From Pseudoalteromonas tunicata (GTDB taxonomy: Bacteria; Pseudomonadota; Gammaproteobacteria; Enterobacterales; Alteromonadaceae), in NCBI RefSeq assembly GCF_002310815.1, contig NZ_CP011032.1, positions 1,528,001-1,592,000 of the forward strand: DNA of 64,000 bases, written 5' to 3'. The notes under the pieces were generated by a model. The model worked only from the letters and a program-made list of their open reading frames with translations. It searched no databases and had not been told where the DNA came from. Numbering within the stretch: the first letter of the stretch is position 1; each line of letters begins with the position of its first letter. Below, one piece after another: positions 16,245-26,010 of this stretch. Made by a program: the position numbers and the translations under genes.

Positions 16245-17669
16245 ATGAGTGCAAGTCGCGAGCATTTTAGTTCACGTTTAGGGTTTATCCTTGCTGCAGC
16301 AGGTTCTGCAGTTGGGATTGGTAATTTAGTTGGCTTTCCGGTTTCTGCAACAAAAAATGGTGGTGGTGCTTTTTTAGTGGTGTATGCACTATTTGTCGCG
16401 TTTATTTGTTTACCTGTGATGATGGCTGAAATGGCAATGGGCCGTCACGCGCAAAAAGATCCTCTCGGTTCGTATCGTTTGTTGTCAAATAATCACAACG
16501 GTTGGCGAAAAGCTGGCTGGTTAGCCGTATTGACACCTTTTATGATTGCGGTGTTTTACATGGTGATCACAGTGTGGATTTTTGGTTATTTAGTGCAAAC
16601 GAGTATCGGTAATTTAGATTTATTGGCTAAACCAGAACATTTTGGCAGCTTTATTAATCAAACTTCAGTGTTTATTTATATGGCATTAGTTGGGTTGATT
16701 ATTAACCTGATTTTAGTTGGTGGTGTAAAAGAGGGTATTGAAAAAGCATCTAAAATTTTAATGCCAGCGTTGTTTGTATTACTGATTGCCTTAGTGGGAT
16801 ATGTCTTAACTCTTGATAATGCGATGGCTGGGGTTAAATATTATGTGGTACCCGATTTTTCGAAGTTAGATGCTTCGGTACTCAATGGTGCATTATCACA
16901 AGCGTTTTTTTCGCTTTCACTGGGTATGGGTATTTTAATGACTTATGCCTCTTATATCTCTAAAAAAGATGACATTGTTGGCGCCGCTAAAATGGTGGCG
17001 GTGACTGACTCATTAGTGGCCTTTATTGCAGGTTTGATGGTTTTACCTGCTATTTTTAGTTTTAATCCTGAGACTGATCCTACGCAGTTATCAGATTCAT
17101 CTGTGTCGATGATTTTTGTTTATTTACCAAAAATTCTACTGGCACTGCAAGCTGACATTGGCTATGTCGGTGCTTCTATGGTCGCGTTTATCTTTTTCTT
17201 GTTAGTATTTTTTGCTGCAATTACATCGTTAGTATCGATTATTGAAGTGCCTACCGCGACGTTAATTGAAGAAAAATGCATCAGCCGTAAAAAGGCGCTT
17301 GGAATTTTATCGCTCACTATGGGTGTATTAACGGTATTGTGTACGTTATCGTTTGGTATGGTTGAATGGCTCACTAACTTTACTACCTATGGTTCTGGCA
17401 ATAAGAGTTTATTTGATGTGGTTTATGATGTGTTTTATGACACGATTTTGCCATTAAACGGTTTGTTAGTGTGTTTATTTGTGATGTATCGTTGGAAGAA
17501 AAGCGAGCTATCTAAAGAGCTCAGCCTAGGTTCAGATAACTATCAAGGCAGCTTTATGGAGCGATATGTTAACTTTTCACTGTCGACCTTTATTCCAGTT
17601 ATTTTGTTGGCCATTTTTATCAATACGGTTGCCACTAAGTTTTTTGCTGTGAGCTTACTTGGTTTTTAA
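16245..17669 (+). CDS. Neurotransmitter:sodium symporter (NSS) family transporter
   Basis: The 474-residue membrane protein begins with the NSS signature (SSRLGFILAAAGSAVGIGNLVGFP, then NGGGAFLVVYALF), which forms the unwound first helix that binds Na+ and the amino-acid substrate. About 11-12 hydrophobic segments follow. The usual WRFPY motif is replaced by VGFPV, as in several prokaryotic NSS subgroups, so amino-acid specificity cannot be guessed. The gene is monocistronic, with AAAAGG upstream and a strong terminator downstream. Confidence 0.92.
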   Translation: MSASREHFSSRLGFILAAAGSAVGIGNLVGFPVSATKNGGGAFLVVYALFVAFICLPVMMAEMAMGRHAQKDPLGSYRLLSNNHNGWRKAGWLAVLTPFMIAVFYMVITVWIFGYLVQTSIGNLDLLAKPEHFGSFINQTSVFIYMALVGLIINLILVGGVKEGIEKASKILMPALFVLLIALVGYVLTLDNAMAGVKYYVVPDFSKLDASVLNGALSQAFFSLSLGMGILMTYASYISKKDDIVGAAKMVAVTDSLVAFIAGLMVLPAIFSFNPETDPTQLSDSSVSMIFVYLPKILLALQADIGYVGASMVAFIFFLLVFFAAITSLVSIIEVPTATLIEEKCISRKKALGILSLTMGVLTVLCTLSFGMVEWLTNFTTYGSGNKSLFDVVYDVFYDTILPLNGLLVCLFVMYRWKKSELSKELSLGSDNYQGSFMERYVNFSLSTFIPVILLAIFINTVATKFFAVSLLGF

Positions 17670-17686
17670 GTGCCGCATTTCAAGGC

Positions 17687-17717
17687 AGGGTTTACATGGC
17701 AGCATGTAAACCCTTTT
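17687..17717. terminator. Terminator after the NSS transporter
   Basis: A perfect GGGTTTACATG / CATGTAAACCC stem with a four-base loop and T6 follows the stop; the next gene converges and its stop lies at the end of the hairpin. Confidence 0.9.
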
Positions 17718-18365
17718 TTATGTGCTGACAATCGCCCCAGAATCTAAATACTGACCCAATCCTAGGCTAAAGAGCCAAAGCCCCCAAATACTGTGTTCAA
17801 CAACACATGCAAAGGTTGAGCGACTATGCGCGTAGGTATACGCAAACATTAATCCACCTGCAAACGAAAGGAGTACCGCAACCCAATTATCATAAATGAT
17901 GTGCGCTAAACTAAATGTGCTAGCGCTGAGTAAAATGCGCCAACGTTTATCGGGAATAATTTTTTTATAGCGATGAAAAAAATAAGTACGATAAATTAAT
18001 TCTTGCGGCATAACCGATACTAACGGATAAAACACAATCAGCATGAGCCAGTTAAGGGGGGATTCGAGCGGTAATTGAAACCACTTTTCTTGATTTAACA
18101 AGGCGTAAAATGCACAGCTAAAGACGACGCCGGCACTAAAAAAAGTTAAAATCCGTTTTTTTGCCACACTCAATTGTGCCACATTTGTTAGGCGAAAACG
18201 CTTAAATTTCGGATCTTTGAGTAACAAAAAGCAACACCAAACGGTCAGCAGGAGTAAGGTTGGGATTAATAATAGTTTTAATTGGTCTTTCATAAGATAA
18301 CCAATTAAAGGTAAAACTATAAATACAGCAATCAGTTCAAACCAGCGGTAATAGCTGTAATTCAT
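17718..18365 (-). CDS. CPBP-type (Abi) intramembrane protease homologue
   Basis: The 215-residue polytopic membrane protein has about six hydrophobic segments and the three CPBP/Rce1 motifs: PQELIYRTYFFHRY near 120-133, FSLAHIIYDNW near 152-161 and a later EHSIWGLW. In the canonical first motif (EExxxR) the first Glu is Gln here (Gln121-Glu122...Arg126). Loss of the first Glu inactivates Rce1-type proteases, so activity is uncertain. Members mature prenylated proteins in eukaryotes or act in bacteriocin immunity and membrane homeostasis in bacteria. Confidence 0.83.
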   Translation of the reverse strand: MNYSYYRWFELIAVFIVLPLIGYLMKDQLKLLLIPTLLLLTVWCCFLLLKDPKFKRFRLTNVAQLSVAKKRILTFFSAGVVFSCAFYALLNQEKWFQLPLESPLNWLMLIVFYPLVSVMPQELIYRTYFFHRYKKIIPDKRWRILLSASTFSLAHIIYDNWVAVLLSFAGGLMFAYTYAHSRSTFACVVEHSIWGLWLFSLGLGQYLDSGAIVST

Positions 18366-18556
18366 AGTTGATGTTTACTCATAAAAGCAGAAAGTTACAT
18401 AGCAAACAAAGGCAGGGACTTTGCTTCGCTTAACTCGGTTCAGTTTAGCAAAGCCCTTAAGGATAGATGTGAAGCTTTAGTGACGATTTAATACGCAGAA
18501 ATGTAAGTCACTGATGCTTAGATGCTAAGCCAAGTGTTGGTTAAGAAAACGAACGG

Positions 18557-19126
18557 TTAGCTCGCTTCCTCTTCAGGAAAGTATTTATATAGCATTATCA
18601 TCGTGATGATGAAGGCTACAAAGGTAATCGCAGTTAAACCAAAGACTTTAAAATTAACCCAAAAATCCAACGAATACTGATAAGCGATATAAATATTAAG
18701 CGCTGCGACACAAAAAAGTAAAACCATCCAAAATGCATTGATTTTGTCCCAGACTTGGCGTGGCACTTCTAGCTTTTGCTGATTTTCAATTGCATTAGCT
18801 AAAATAGACGTGAGCATTTTTTCAACCAAGTTTTTCTTGAAAAAATAGCGTGAAATTAAAAGCGTGCCCCCAAGGCCTGCGTAAATAAAGGTCGCTTTCC
18901 ATTTTATAAACTGCTCATCGTGAAACAAAATGGTGAGAGAGCCAAGCACTAAAGCAATCGAGAACATCACTAGATGTCGGGTGGCGATTTTTCCGTCTTT
19001 AAAATAACCGTAACCGAGTTGTAGCGCCGACAGGCCAATTAATACAGCAGTGGCCCAAAAAATATCGACCAGTTTATACACAGCAAAAAAAGCAATCAGT
19101 GGAATATATTCAAGCAAAACGTGCAT
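18557..19126 (-). CDS. yciB: Inner-membrane-spanning protein YciB (septation protein A)
   Basis: About 189 residues with five or more membrane helices. The N-terminus MHVLLEYIPLIAFFAVYKLVDIFWAT and the centre YAGLGGTLLISRYFFKKNLVEKM and VWDKINAFWMVLLFCVAALNIYIAYQ align with E. coli YciB, which takes part in septation and envelope integrity. I place the start at 19126 because YciB proteins begin with this hydrophobic helix; the open frame continues 14 codons upstream. It lies between yciI and trpA as in enterobacteria. Confidence 0.92.
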   Translation of the reverse strand: MHVLLEYIPLIAFFAVYKLVDIFWATAVLIGLSALQLGYGYFKDGKIATRHLVMFSIALVLGSLTILFHDEQFIKWKATFIYAGLGGTLLISRYFFKKNLVEKMLTSILANAIENQQKLEVPRQVWDKINAFWMVLLFCVAALNIYIAYQYSLDFWVNFKVFGLTAITFVAFIITMIMLYKYFPEEEAS

Positions 19127-19230
19127 ATTCAAGCATTCAGTAATAAAAAGTTGCCTTACTTTACTCAAGCTGATGATTAATTACCAATTGAAATGTGCTT
19201 AAGTGTTTTTTTAAGGTTTTTACGGTAAAT

Positions 19231-19260
19231 AAAAAAGGAGAAGCTCGCTTCTCCTTTTTT
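19231..19260. terminator. Terminator of the trp operon
   Basis: AAAAAAGGAGAAG-CTCG-CTTCTCCTTTTTT hairpin just after trpA (minus strand); symmetrical, so it can act both ways. Confidence 0.9.
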
Positions 19261-19277
19261 GTCTGACTTACCTGTGG

Positions 19278-20081
19278 TTACAAGGTTGCTGCTTTCATAC
19301 GGGTAACAAATTGCTTTAATTCACTGAGCATTTGCTCTGGTTGGTTTAAATTATTTTCAATAATCTTCACTACCGCAGAGCCAGAGATGGCGCCAGCAGC
19401 CCCTGATTCGAGGGCGGCTTTTACATGTTCAGGTTGTGATACCCCAAAACCGAGTAACGTTGGGGCTGCATGATATTCGGCTAACTTTTTGATCATTGCA
19501 TCAGCAGGTAACTGCACTTGGCTATCGGTACCTGTCACACCTGCACGGGAAAGTAAATAGGTATAACCACGACCATAAGAGGCGCAGGTGCGCAGCGTAT
19601 CATCATCTGCATTAGGAGTTGCAATAAAGATAGGCTCAATACCTGCGGCGCTTGCAGCTTGGCGAAATGGTTTTGATTCGTGTAGTGGCACATCAGCAAT
19701 CAAAATTGAGTCAACGCCTGCAGCTTTAGCTAACTGATAAAAGTGTTCAATCCCTTTGGCAAACACTAAGTTTGAATACAATAACAAACCAATTGGAATA
19801 TCGGCATTGTATTCACGCACTTGTTTAATGATGTTAAAACAGGTATCGGTATTGATATCCTCTAATAACGCTCGGATATTCGCCGCTTGAATAACAGGGC
19901 CATCGGCAATCGGATCTGAAAATGGAATACCGAGCTCTAATGCATCAGCTCCGCCATCAATTAAGCTTTTAATTATTTCAACTGACAGCTCGGCATTTGG
20001 ATCACCTATAGTAACAAATGGCACAAATGCCCCTTGTTTTTTAGCAGCTAGCTGTTCAAAAGTGGCTTGGTAACGGCTCAT
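19278..20081 (-). CDS. trpA: Tryptophan synthase alpha chain
   Basis: The 267-residue TIM-barrel enzyme splits indole-3-glycerol phosphate to indole and glyceraldehyde-3-phosphate. Recognisable motifs are [32 protein letters not shown] (with catalytic Glu and Asp), [13 protein letters not shown], the substrate-binding [10 protein letters not shown] loop and [13 protein letters not shown]. coli TrpA is 268 residues. Its ATG overlaps the trpB stop (ATGA-type, 4 bases), so the subunits of the alpha2beta2 complex are translationally coupled. Confidence 0.97.
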   Translation of the reverse strand: MSRYQATFEQLAAKKQGAFVPFVTIGDPNAELSVEIIKSLIDGGADALELGIPFSDPIADGPVIQAANIRALLEDINTDTCFNIIKQVREYNADIPIGLLLYSNLVFAKGIEHFYQLAKAAGVDSILIADVPLHESKPFRQAASAAGIEPIFIATPNADDDTLRTCASYGRGYTYLLSRAGVTGTDSQVQLPADAMIKKLAEYHAAPTLLGFGVSQPEHVKAALESGAAGAISGSAVVKIIENNLNQPEQMLSELKQFVTRMKAATL

Positions 20082-21262
20082 AGTTTGCCTCCTGCAGTTA
20101 AAACAGTATGTACATGGGTTAAATCTTTATCACCACGGCCACTTAAATTCACCACTAAAATGGTGTCTTTATCACATTCCTCTGCCATTTTTAGTGCGTA
20201 GGCAAGCGCATGACTCGATTCAAGCGCTGGAATAATACCTTCTTTACGCGCTAGTAATTGGAACGCTTCAAGTGCTTCATCATCACTAATACCAACGTAT
20301 TGTGCACGGCCAGTTTCGTGTAAAAATGCATGCTGCGGGCCAACTGCAGGGTAATCAAGCCCTGCAGACACAGAATAAGACTCTTCAATTTGCCCATCTT
20401 TGTTTTGCATAATGTAGGTATACGCACCGTGTAAAATACCCTTGGTGCCTTTACAGAGCGCTGCGCCATGTTCATCAGTATCAAGACCTTTACCTGCGGG
20501 CTCAACACCAATTAATTTAACGGATGCTTCATCGATAAAATCACAGAACATGCCAATTGCATTTGAACCGCCACCGACACACGCAATAACAGCGTCAGGT
20601 AAACGGCCTTCGGCTTTAAGAACTTGTTGCTTGGCTTCTTCACCAATCATTTTTTGGAATTCACGCACCACGGTTGGGAACGGGTGAGGGCCTGCCGCAG
20701 TACCTAGTAAGTAATGCGCATCTTTATAATTGGCAGACCAATCACGCATTGCTTCGTTGACGGCATCTTTTAACGTGCCAGAACCCGCAGTAACCGGAAT
20801 GACCTCAGCACCCATGAGTTTCATGCGAAATACATTAGGTTGCTGGCGCTCAACATCTTTAGCCCCCATGTAAACACGGCACTTTAAACCAAGTAGTGCG
20901 CACGCTAAAGCTGTGGCAACACCGTGCTGACCTGCACCGGTTTCTGCGATGACTTCTTTTTTCCCCATACGCTTAGTAAGCAAGGCTTGACCAAGTACTT
21001 GGTTGGTTTTGTGCGCGCCGCCATGGAGTAAATCTTCACGTTTTAAATACAGTCTTACATGAGGATTTGTTACTAAATTACGGGTTAGCGTTAATGGCGT
21101 AGGACGACCTGCATATTCATTTAAGAGTTTTTGAAACTCGGCTAAAAAAGCAGGGTCTTTTTGAGCAAGATTAAACTCTTGCTCAAGTTGTTTTAGCGCT
21201 GGCACTAGGAGTTCAGGAACAAACATTCCACCGAACTCGCCAAAATAGGCTGGATTTTGCAT
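20078..21262 (-). CDS. trpB: Tryptophan synthase beta chain
   Basis: About 394 residues; a PLP enzyme condensing indole with serine. The PLP lysine is in [16 protein letters not shown], and the [18 protein letters not shown] (phosphate-binding) and LSGRGDKD motifs are intact. I choose the ATG at 21262 ([12 protein letters not shown]) because GAGGTG lies four bases before it; a start five codons upstream (21277) would overlap the trpC/F stop by eight bases and has no good ribosome site. Confidence 0.97.
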   Translation of the reverse strand: MQNPAYFGEFGGMFVPELLVPALKQLEQEFNLAQKDPAFLAEFQKLLNEYAGRPTPLTLTRNLVTNPHVRLYLKREDLLHGGAHKTNQVLGQALLTKRMGKKEVIAETGAGQHGVATALACALLGLKCRVYMGAKDVERQQPNVFRMKLMGAEVIPVTAGSGTLKDAVNEAMRDWSANYKDAHYLLGTAAGPHPFPTVVREFQKMIGEEAKQQVLKAEGRLPDAVIACVGGGSNAIGMFCDFIDEASVKLIGVEPAGKGLDTDEHGAALCKGTKGILHGAYTYIMQNKDGQIEESYSVSAGLDYPAVGPQHAFLHETGRAQYVGISDDEALEAFQLLARKEGIIPALESSHALAYALKMAEECDKDTILVVNLSGRGDKDLTHVHTVLTAGGKL

Positions 21263-21269
21263 TTTCACC

Positions 21270-22631
21270 TCATTCATTCTTTAAATTTGCAAACAGCGTT
21301 GCGATTTTATCTTTACATTTTTTACCAGGGCTAAGTTCTACCCCTGAGTTTAGATCGAGCCCTAAAGCGCCTACTATGCGCGCTTCATTAATATTGTGTG
21401 CGTTGATCCCACCTGCGAGCATAAAGTTGCTTTGCCCAGCGAGCAGTGACCAATCAAATTTTTTGCCTGTACCACCGGCTTGGTTGTCGCTGTGGGTATC
21501 AAATAAATACCGATCAACGCCTGAGATCAATTCAGGAATGTGATCACTCACGCTGATAGCTTTCCATATTTGGCAGCTTGCGGGTAAACGCTCGCGCAGA
21601 GTTGTGATATAAGCGATGTCTTCTTGGCCGTGTAATTGAACAGCTGCAAGTTGCAATCGTTCGGCGTGTTCGGCAACATCGAGTAAATCAGCATTCACAA
21701 ACACCCCAACAAATTTTAAGCTGGTACTTTGCACTATGGCTTGCGCGCAGTCGTAATCGACATAACGAGGGGATTTTTTATAAAAAATTAATCCACCATA
21801 TACCGCACCGCGCTCAAAGGCCGCGTGCGCGTCATCAACCCGGGTTAAGCCACAGACTTTATTGTCACCATAGATTAAGCGACGGCATGCAAGGTCGATG
21901 TTGGCTTCGGCCATTAATGAACTGCCCACTAAAAAGCCATTGCATAGACCACGTAAGCGTTTCACATCATCATGGGTATAAATGCCAGATTCTGAAATCA
22001 CTACTTTATTACCAGGGATAAGCGCACGAAGTGTTTCGGTAGTTGCTAAATCGGTACTTAAGTCTCGCAGGTTACGGTTGTTTATACCAATAATGTCAGC
22101 ATCTAGGGCAAGTGCACGATGGACTTCTTCTTCGTTACTCACTTCGGTCAAAATGCTCATGTTGAGCGATTTTGCCACTGCCGCTAAGTGTTGATATTGG
22201 CTGTCATCAAGCACCGAAAGCATTAATAAAATAGCATCAGCGCCATGTAAGCGCGCAAAATAAACTTGATATTCATCAACATAAAAATCTTTACCAATTA
22301 AAGGTTGCTCGACCAATTGGCTCACTTTTTTTAAGTAAGCGAAACTGCCTTTAAAGTATTTTTCATCAGTTAATACGCTGATGCAGGTGGCGTAGTGTTT
22401 ATATGCGCCAGTAATTTCGTTTAAGTCGAATACTTCTCTGATCAAGCCTTTTGATGGCGAGGCTTTTTTACATTCTAAAATATAGTGAGTGCCAGGAGCC
22501 ACAAGTGCTTGGTAGAAATTACGCTGACTTGGTTTTACCTCATCAATAAAACTTGAAAGCGGCTGTTTTATTTTACGCTCGGCAATTTCAAGATGTTTAT
22601 CGGCAACAATTTTTTCTAATACATTAGCCAT
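21270..22631 (-). CDS. trpC: Bifunctional indole-3-glycerol-phosphate synthase / phosphoribosylanthranilate isomerase (TrpC-TrpF fusion)
   Basis: About 453 residues, the length of the E. coli fused enzyme (453). The N-terminal TrpC barrel (about 1-250) has [14 protein letters not shown] with the catalytic Lys and Glu, [25 protein letters not shown] and [13 protein letters not shown]. The C-terminal TrpF barrel (about 255-450) has [11 protein letters not shown] with the catalytic Cys, LQLHGQED-like AVQLHGQED, and [10 protein letters not shown]. The start [12 protein letters not shown] at 22631 overlaps the trpD stop by eight bases; a longer frame to 22652 exists. Confidence 0.96.
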   Translation of the reverse strand: MANVLEKIVADKHLEIAERKIKQPLSSFIDEVKPSQRNFYQALVAPGTHYILECKKASPSKGLIREVFDLNEITGAYKHYATCISVLTDEKYFKGSFAYLKKVSQLVEQPLIGKDFYVDEYQVYFARLHGADAILLMLSVLDDSQYQHLAAVAKSLNMSILTEVSNEEEVHRALALDADIIGINNRNLRDLSTDLATTETLRALIPGNKVVISESGIYTHDDVKRLRGLCNGFLVGSSLMAEANIDLACRRLIYGDNKVCGLTRVDDAHAAFERGAVYGGLIFYKKSPRYVDYDCAQAIVQSTSLKFVGVFVNADLLDVAEHAERLQLAAVQLHGQEDIAYITTLRERLPASCQIWKAISVSDHIPELISGVDRYLFDTHSDNQAGGTGKKFDWSLLAGQSNFMLAGGINAHNINEARIVGALGLDLNSGVELSPGKKCKDKIATLFANLKNE

Positions 22632-23637
22632 GACTTGCCTCAACAATTCCATTTAATGTCGCAAGGGCGACACCGGAAGATAGTACTTGGCGCACTTGAT
22701 TTGCACCTTCTTTAAAGTTTTGCGCCAGCCCTGATAAATACAGTAATGCAGCAACATTAGCAATGATTGCCGCGTTATGAGCGGGCGTTCCTTGGCCATT
22801 TAAAATGGCGCGACTTGCTGCTGCGTTTGATTCGGGACCTGCTCCTGCAAGTTCGCTTAATGTAAAGTGTTCTAAGTCAAAATCAGCGGGAGAAACCGAA
22901 TACTCGTTTATTTCACCATTGTTAAGTTCAACCACTAAGGTATCACCATGTAAGGCAATTTCATCGGTGCCTGCACCGTGAACCACCATGGCACGACGAC
23001 AACCCAAGGTATTTAAAGTTTGAGCAAGCGGCATGCATAAAGCAGGATCGTACACACCTAAGAGCTGAACTTGCGGTGCCGCAGGATTGGCCAAAGGGCC
23101 CAGAATATTAAAAATGGTGCGAGTTTTAAGTGCGTTTCGCACCGGCATCGCATGCTTAACACCACTGTGATAAAGCGGCGCGAATAAAAAGGTGAAACCG
23201 GTTTTACTTAAACAAGTGCTTGCTTGCTCGGGTGTCATCGCAATGTTAATGCCAAGTGCGGTGAGTAAATCGGCAGAACCTGAATTACTTGATACGCTTT
23301 TATTGCCATGTTTGACCATATTAAGGCCACAAGCGGCAGCAACAATTGCGGCAGTTGTCGAAATATTTATGGTATTTGAGCCATCGCCACCGGTGCCACA
23401 GCTATCGGCTGTCAGTGGTAACGATGTGGTAAAAGGCACCGCATTGGCGCGCATGGCCTGCGCTGCACCGGCAATTTCATCGGGCGTTTCTTGTTTAATT
23501 TTAAGCGCAACAAGGGCTGCGGTTAGTTGAATTTCATTAATTTCCCCTTGCATCACCGCATTAAAAAATTGCTCTGCTTGAGTAAAACTTAAATCTTGTT
23601 GATCAATTACTTGTTGAATGAGCTGTTCCATTACCAT
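22624..23637 (-). CDS. trpD: Anthranilate phosphoribosyltransferase
   Basis: The 337-residue enzyme transfers phosphoribosyl from PRPP to anthranilate. The PRPP-binding DSCGTGGDGSNTINIST loop, the KHGNKSVSSNSGSADLLTALG stretch and the FLFAPLYHSGVKHAMPVRNALKTRTIFNILGPLANP segment are all present. It is a stand-alone TrpD, not fused to the glutamine amidotransferase as in E. coli, because trpG is a separate upstream gene ending five bases before the trpD start region. Confidence 0.97.
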   Translation of the reverse strand: MVMEQLIQQVIDQQDLSFTQAEQFFNAVMQGEINEIQLTAALVALKIKQETPDEIAGAAQAMRANAVPFTTSLPLTADSCGTGGDGSNTINISTTAAIVAAACGLNMVKHGNKSVSSNSGSADLLTALGINIAMTPEQASTCLSKTGFTFLFAPLYHSGVKHAMPVRNALKTRTIFNILGPLANPAAPQVQLLGVYDPALCMPLAQTLNTLGCRRAMVVHGAGTDEIALHGDTLVVELNNGEINEYSVSPADFDLEHFTLSELAGAGPESNAAASRAILNGQGTPAHNAAIIANVAALLYLSGLAQNFKEGANQVRQVLSSGVALATLNGIVEASHG

Positions 23638-23641
23638 GTCC

Positions 23642-24226
23642 TTATTGACTCAAAAATTCTAAACTTTGGCGCAAAAGCACTGAACCATCAGGCGTTAAAA
23701 TTGATTCTGGGTGAAATTGATAACCGATCACTTTATCTTGTGCATGGTAAATGGCCATTGGAATATCTTGATAATGAGCGATAATACTTAGGCAATCAGG
23801 TACATAAGTTGCCATTAATGAGTGATAACGCGCCACAGGCATGCTGTCACCAAAGCCGTTAAATACAGGATGATCTGCCAAGCTGATTACGGATGATTTG
23901 CCATGAACCGTTTCGCCAGCATGACCAATCACACCGCCGTAACTTTGAGTCAGTGCTTGTTGGCCCAAACAAATGCCTAAAATTGGGAATTTACCTTTAC
24001 ACAATTCGATTAAGGCCATTAAACAACCAGCTTCACTTGGCGCTCCAGGTCCTGGTGATAAGACTAAGATGACCGGCACGGTTTCTTGCTGCATCTGTGC
24101 GAAGATAAACTCGGCACTAAGATTGTTACGATAAATGACTAGTTCAGCCCCTAACTGGGCAAATTCATCCACTAGGTTGTAACTAAACGAATCAAAGTTA
24201 TCTAAAAAATAAATTTTATATTTCAT
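23642..24226 (-). CDS. trpG: Anthranilate synthase component II (glutamine amidotransferase)
   Basis: The 194-residue class I amidotransferase supplies ammonia to TrpE. It has the LSPGPGAPSEAGC loop, the nucleophile Cys in GICLGQQAL, and the His-Glu pair in GYQFHPESILT. The start shares base 24226 with the trpE stop, so the two subunits are coupled. In many gammaproteobacteria the same subunit also serves PabB; no separate pabA is seen next to pabB here, so dual use is plausible but inferred. Confidence 0.96.
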   Translation of the reverse strand: MKYKIYFLDNFDSFSYNLVDEFAQLGAELVIYRNNLSAEFIFAQMQQETVPVILVLSPGPGAPSEAGCLMALIELCKGKFPILGICLGQQALTQSYGGVIGHAGETVHGKSSVISLADHPVFNGFGDSMPVARYHSLMATYVPDCLSIIAHYQDIPMAIYHAQDKVIGYQFHPESILTPDGSVLLRQSLEFLSQ

Positions 24227-25797
24227 TATTCACCTGCCAAAAATGTAGATTGAATGGCTTTAATGACCGCTTGTGCTTTGGCGCGAGTTTCATTGGCTTC
24301 AGCCTGGGGATTTGAATCAAATACAACACCTGCACCGGCTTGCACATGAGCGATATTATTTTTGACAAACGCACTGCGAATGACGATACATGAATCCATT
24401 GAGCCATCTCCGGTTAAATATCCCACGGCCCCACCGTAACTCCCACGGCGTTTTTGTTCAGTTAAGCGAATGAGTTCAGACGCTTTTACTTTTGGGGCGC
24501 CAACAAGTGTACCCATGTTCATACATGCTTGATAAGCATGCAGCGCATCAAGTTGTGGTTTTAATTGACCTACAACACGCGAGACTAAGTGCATAACTTG
24601 AGAATAGCGGTCTACTTTGAGTAACTCCTTGGCAAAACGAGTGCCTGCAATAGAAATTCGTGCGACATCATTTCGCGCTAAATCAACCAGCATTAAATGT
24701 TCAGCGAGTTCTTTTTTATCGTTGCGTAAATCAAGCTCAATGCGGCTGTCCATATCAGGGTTAATTTCGCCATTGGCAAATTTTCCGCGTGGGCGAGTGC
24801 CTGCAATTGGATAAACTTCAACTTGGTTGCTGGTGGCACAATATTTTAAGGCTGATTCTGGTGATGCGCCAAACAAGGTAAAATCTTGGTCTTGCATATA
24901 AAACATATATGGACTTGGATTTTGCTTTTTAAGCTGTTGGTAAGCAGCTAATGCATTTGGACAAGCAATGCTGAAGGTGCGTGACGGTACCACTTGAAAG
25001 ATATCCCCATCAACGATGTGTTTTTTTAACTGGGTTACTTGGTTGCAAAAATCATCGTCGCTGATATCAACATTGACATTGGGGCGAGCGTTAACGGCTT
25101 GTGGAGTAAAAGGGTGACTGCTAGAACACAACAGATTGAGAGTTTCAAGCTGTTGACCTACTTCAAAACAATTTGCATGTACATCGGGGCCATTAAAAAC
25201 ATTGCCCACTAACTCAGTAGTTTGTTTTTGGTGATCAATTACCACCAAGGTTTCTGCTAAATAAAATACGTAGTCTGGACATTCGTTAGGGCCAGTCGGA
25301 ACCTCAGGCAATGTTTCAAAATTTGCCACCATATCATATGCAAATACACCCCCTAAAAATACCGCGAATGGGTGCGCTGTGGTACTTTTTATTGTATTGA
25401 TACAGCTACGTAGCGCACTAAATGCATTGTCTGCTGTTAGACGTGAAAATTCATCCATTTCAGATTGATTGTCACGATAGAGTAATGTCAGAGAATTGTC
25501 TGTCAGTGTTACATCACAATTTTCAACTCGTTGCGCTAAATACGGTAAAAGCTGTTGACCATTATTAGACTGAGAAACTAAAGTTACGCGTCCACCTGTG
25601 CATTCAATACGAATGGCGGCATCAACTAAAATTAAACTTTTTACATTATCTTTAGAATCAATCTCGGCTGACTCTAGCAATAAAGAGTTGGCTTTATTTA
25701 GATTGGCATAGACAGATAATGGGCAGGCAATGTATTCCCTTGAAAGGGTAATACTGGTGACCTCACCTGGACTGGTTGTTATATGGCTAAAAATCAA
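24226..25797 (-). CDS. trpE: Anthranilate synthase component I
   Basis: The 523-residue chorismate-utilising enzyme makes anthranilate. Its N-terminal feedback-inhibition region contains LLLESAEIDSKDN (the LLES tryptophan-binding element), and the catalytic half has GDIFQVVPSRTFS, PIAGTRPRG, DLRNDKKELAEHLMLVDLARNDV and GAPKVKASELI. It starts with TTG at 25797, with AGGGG upstream; an out-of-frame mini-ORF (ATG at 25804, five codons) overlaps this start. Expression is under the tandem attenuators at 25811-26061. Confidence 0.96.
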   Translation of the reverse strand: MIFSHITTSPGEVTSITLSREYIACPLSVYANLNKANSLLLESAEIDSKDNVKSLILVDAAIRIECTGGRVTLVSQSNNGQQLLPYLAQRVENCDVTLTDNSLTLLYRDNQSEMDEFSRLTADNAFSALRSCINTIKSTTAHPFAVFLGGVFAYDMVANFETLPEVPTGPNECPDYVFYLAETLVVIDHQKQTTELVGNVFNGPDVHANCFEVGQQLETLNLLCSSSHPFTPQAVNARPNVNVDISDDDFCNQVTQLKKHIVDGDIFQVVPSRTFSIACPNALAAYQQLKKQNPSPYMFYMQDQDFTLFGASPESALKYCATSNQVEVYPIAGTRPRGKFANGEINPDMDSRIELDLRNDKKELAEHLMLVDLARNDVARISIAGTRFAKELLKVDRYSQVMHLVSRVVGQLKPQLDALHAYQACMNMGTLVGAPKVKASELIRLTEQKRRGSYGGAVGYLTGDGSMDSCIVIRSAFVKNNIAHVQAGAGVVFDSNPQAEANETRAKAQAVIKAIQSTFLAGE

Positions 25798-25810
25798 TTC
25801 TCATTCCCCT

Positions 25811-25843
25811 AAATAAAAAAGCCCGCAGTAAAAAGTGCGGGCT
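25811..25843 (-). terminator. Attenuator terminator 2 of trp (next to trpE)
   Basis: On the minus strand AGCCCGCA and TGCGGGCT form an eight-base-pair stem followed by TTTTTTATTT. It lies between leader peptide 2 and trpE, the position of a trp attenuator. A short CGGG (complement of 25872-25875) upstream could pair with its CCCG as an antiterminator, but only over four bases. Confidence 0.9.
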
Positions 25844-25875
25844 TGAAAAACTATAGTTACAAGTATTCCGTCCCG

Positions 25876-25926
25876 TTAAATCAGGCGCCACCACCAAGAG
25901 CTGTGTTTGTTAACTAAGTTATTCAT
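25876..25926 (-). CDS. trpL: trp leader peptide 2 (three consecutive Trp)
   Basis: A 16-residue peptide, MNNLVNKHSSWWWRLI, starts at 25926 with GAGG seven bases upstream and ends at a TAA. Its three adjacent Trp codons (TGG TGG TGG) followed by terminator 2 are the standard arrangement for ribosome-stalling control of trp genes: low Trp-tRNA stalls the ribosome and prevents the terminator from forming. It is the downstream one of two such units. Confidence 0.92.
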   Translation of the reverse strand: MNNLVNKHSSWWWRLI

Positions 25927-25947
25927 TTTAAACCTCAAATTTTTGCT

Positions 25948-25974
25948 ATAAAAAAACCCGCACAAGGCGGGTTT
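25948..25974 (-). terminator. Attenuator terminator 1 of trp (upstream unit)
   Basis: On the minus strand AAACCCGC-CTTGT-GCGGGTTT followed by a T run makes a strong terminator between the two leader peptides. A GCGGGGG tract just after leader peptide 1 (complement of 26001-26007) can pair with its CCCGC arm and would form the antiterminator. Confidence 0.9.
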
Positions 25975-26010
25975 AAAAAACTGTTAGACATGACAGTTCC
26001 CCCCCGCGTT

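Noticed and set aside
18400..18470. Imperfect inverted repeat AGGGACTTTGC ... GCAAAGCCCTT between the CPBP and yciB genes
   Set aside because: Bulged stem, long loop and no T run; could be a weak structure but not supportable as a terminator or repeat.
25981..25996. CTGT-N8-ACAG pattern like a LexA box inside the trp leader
   Set aside because: The spacer TAGACATG is not the alternating AT core of LexA sites, it lies in the transcribed leader rather than a promoter, and its self-complementarity is better explained as a small RNA hairpin between leader peptide 1 and terminator 1.
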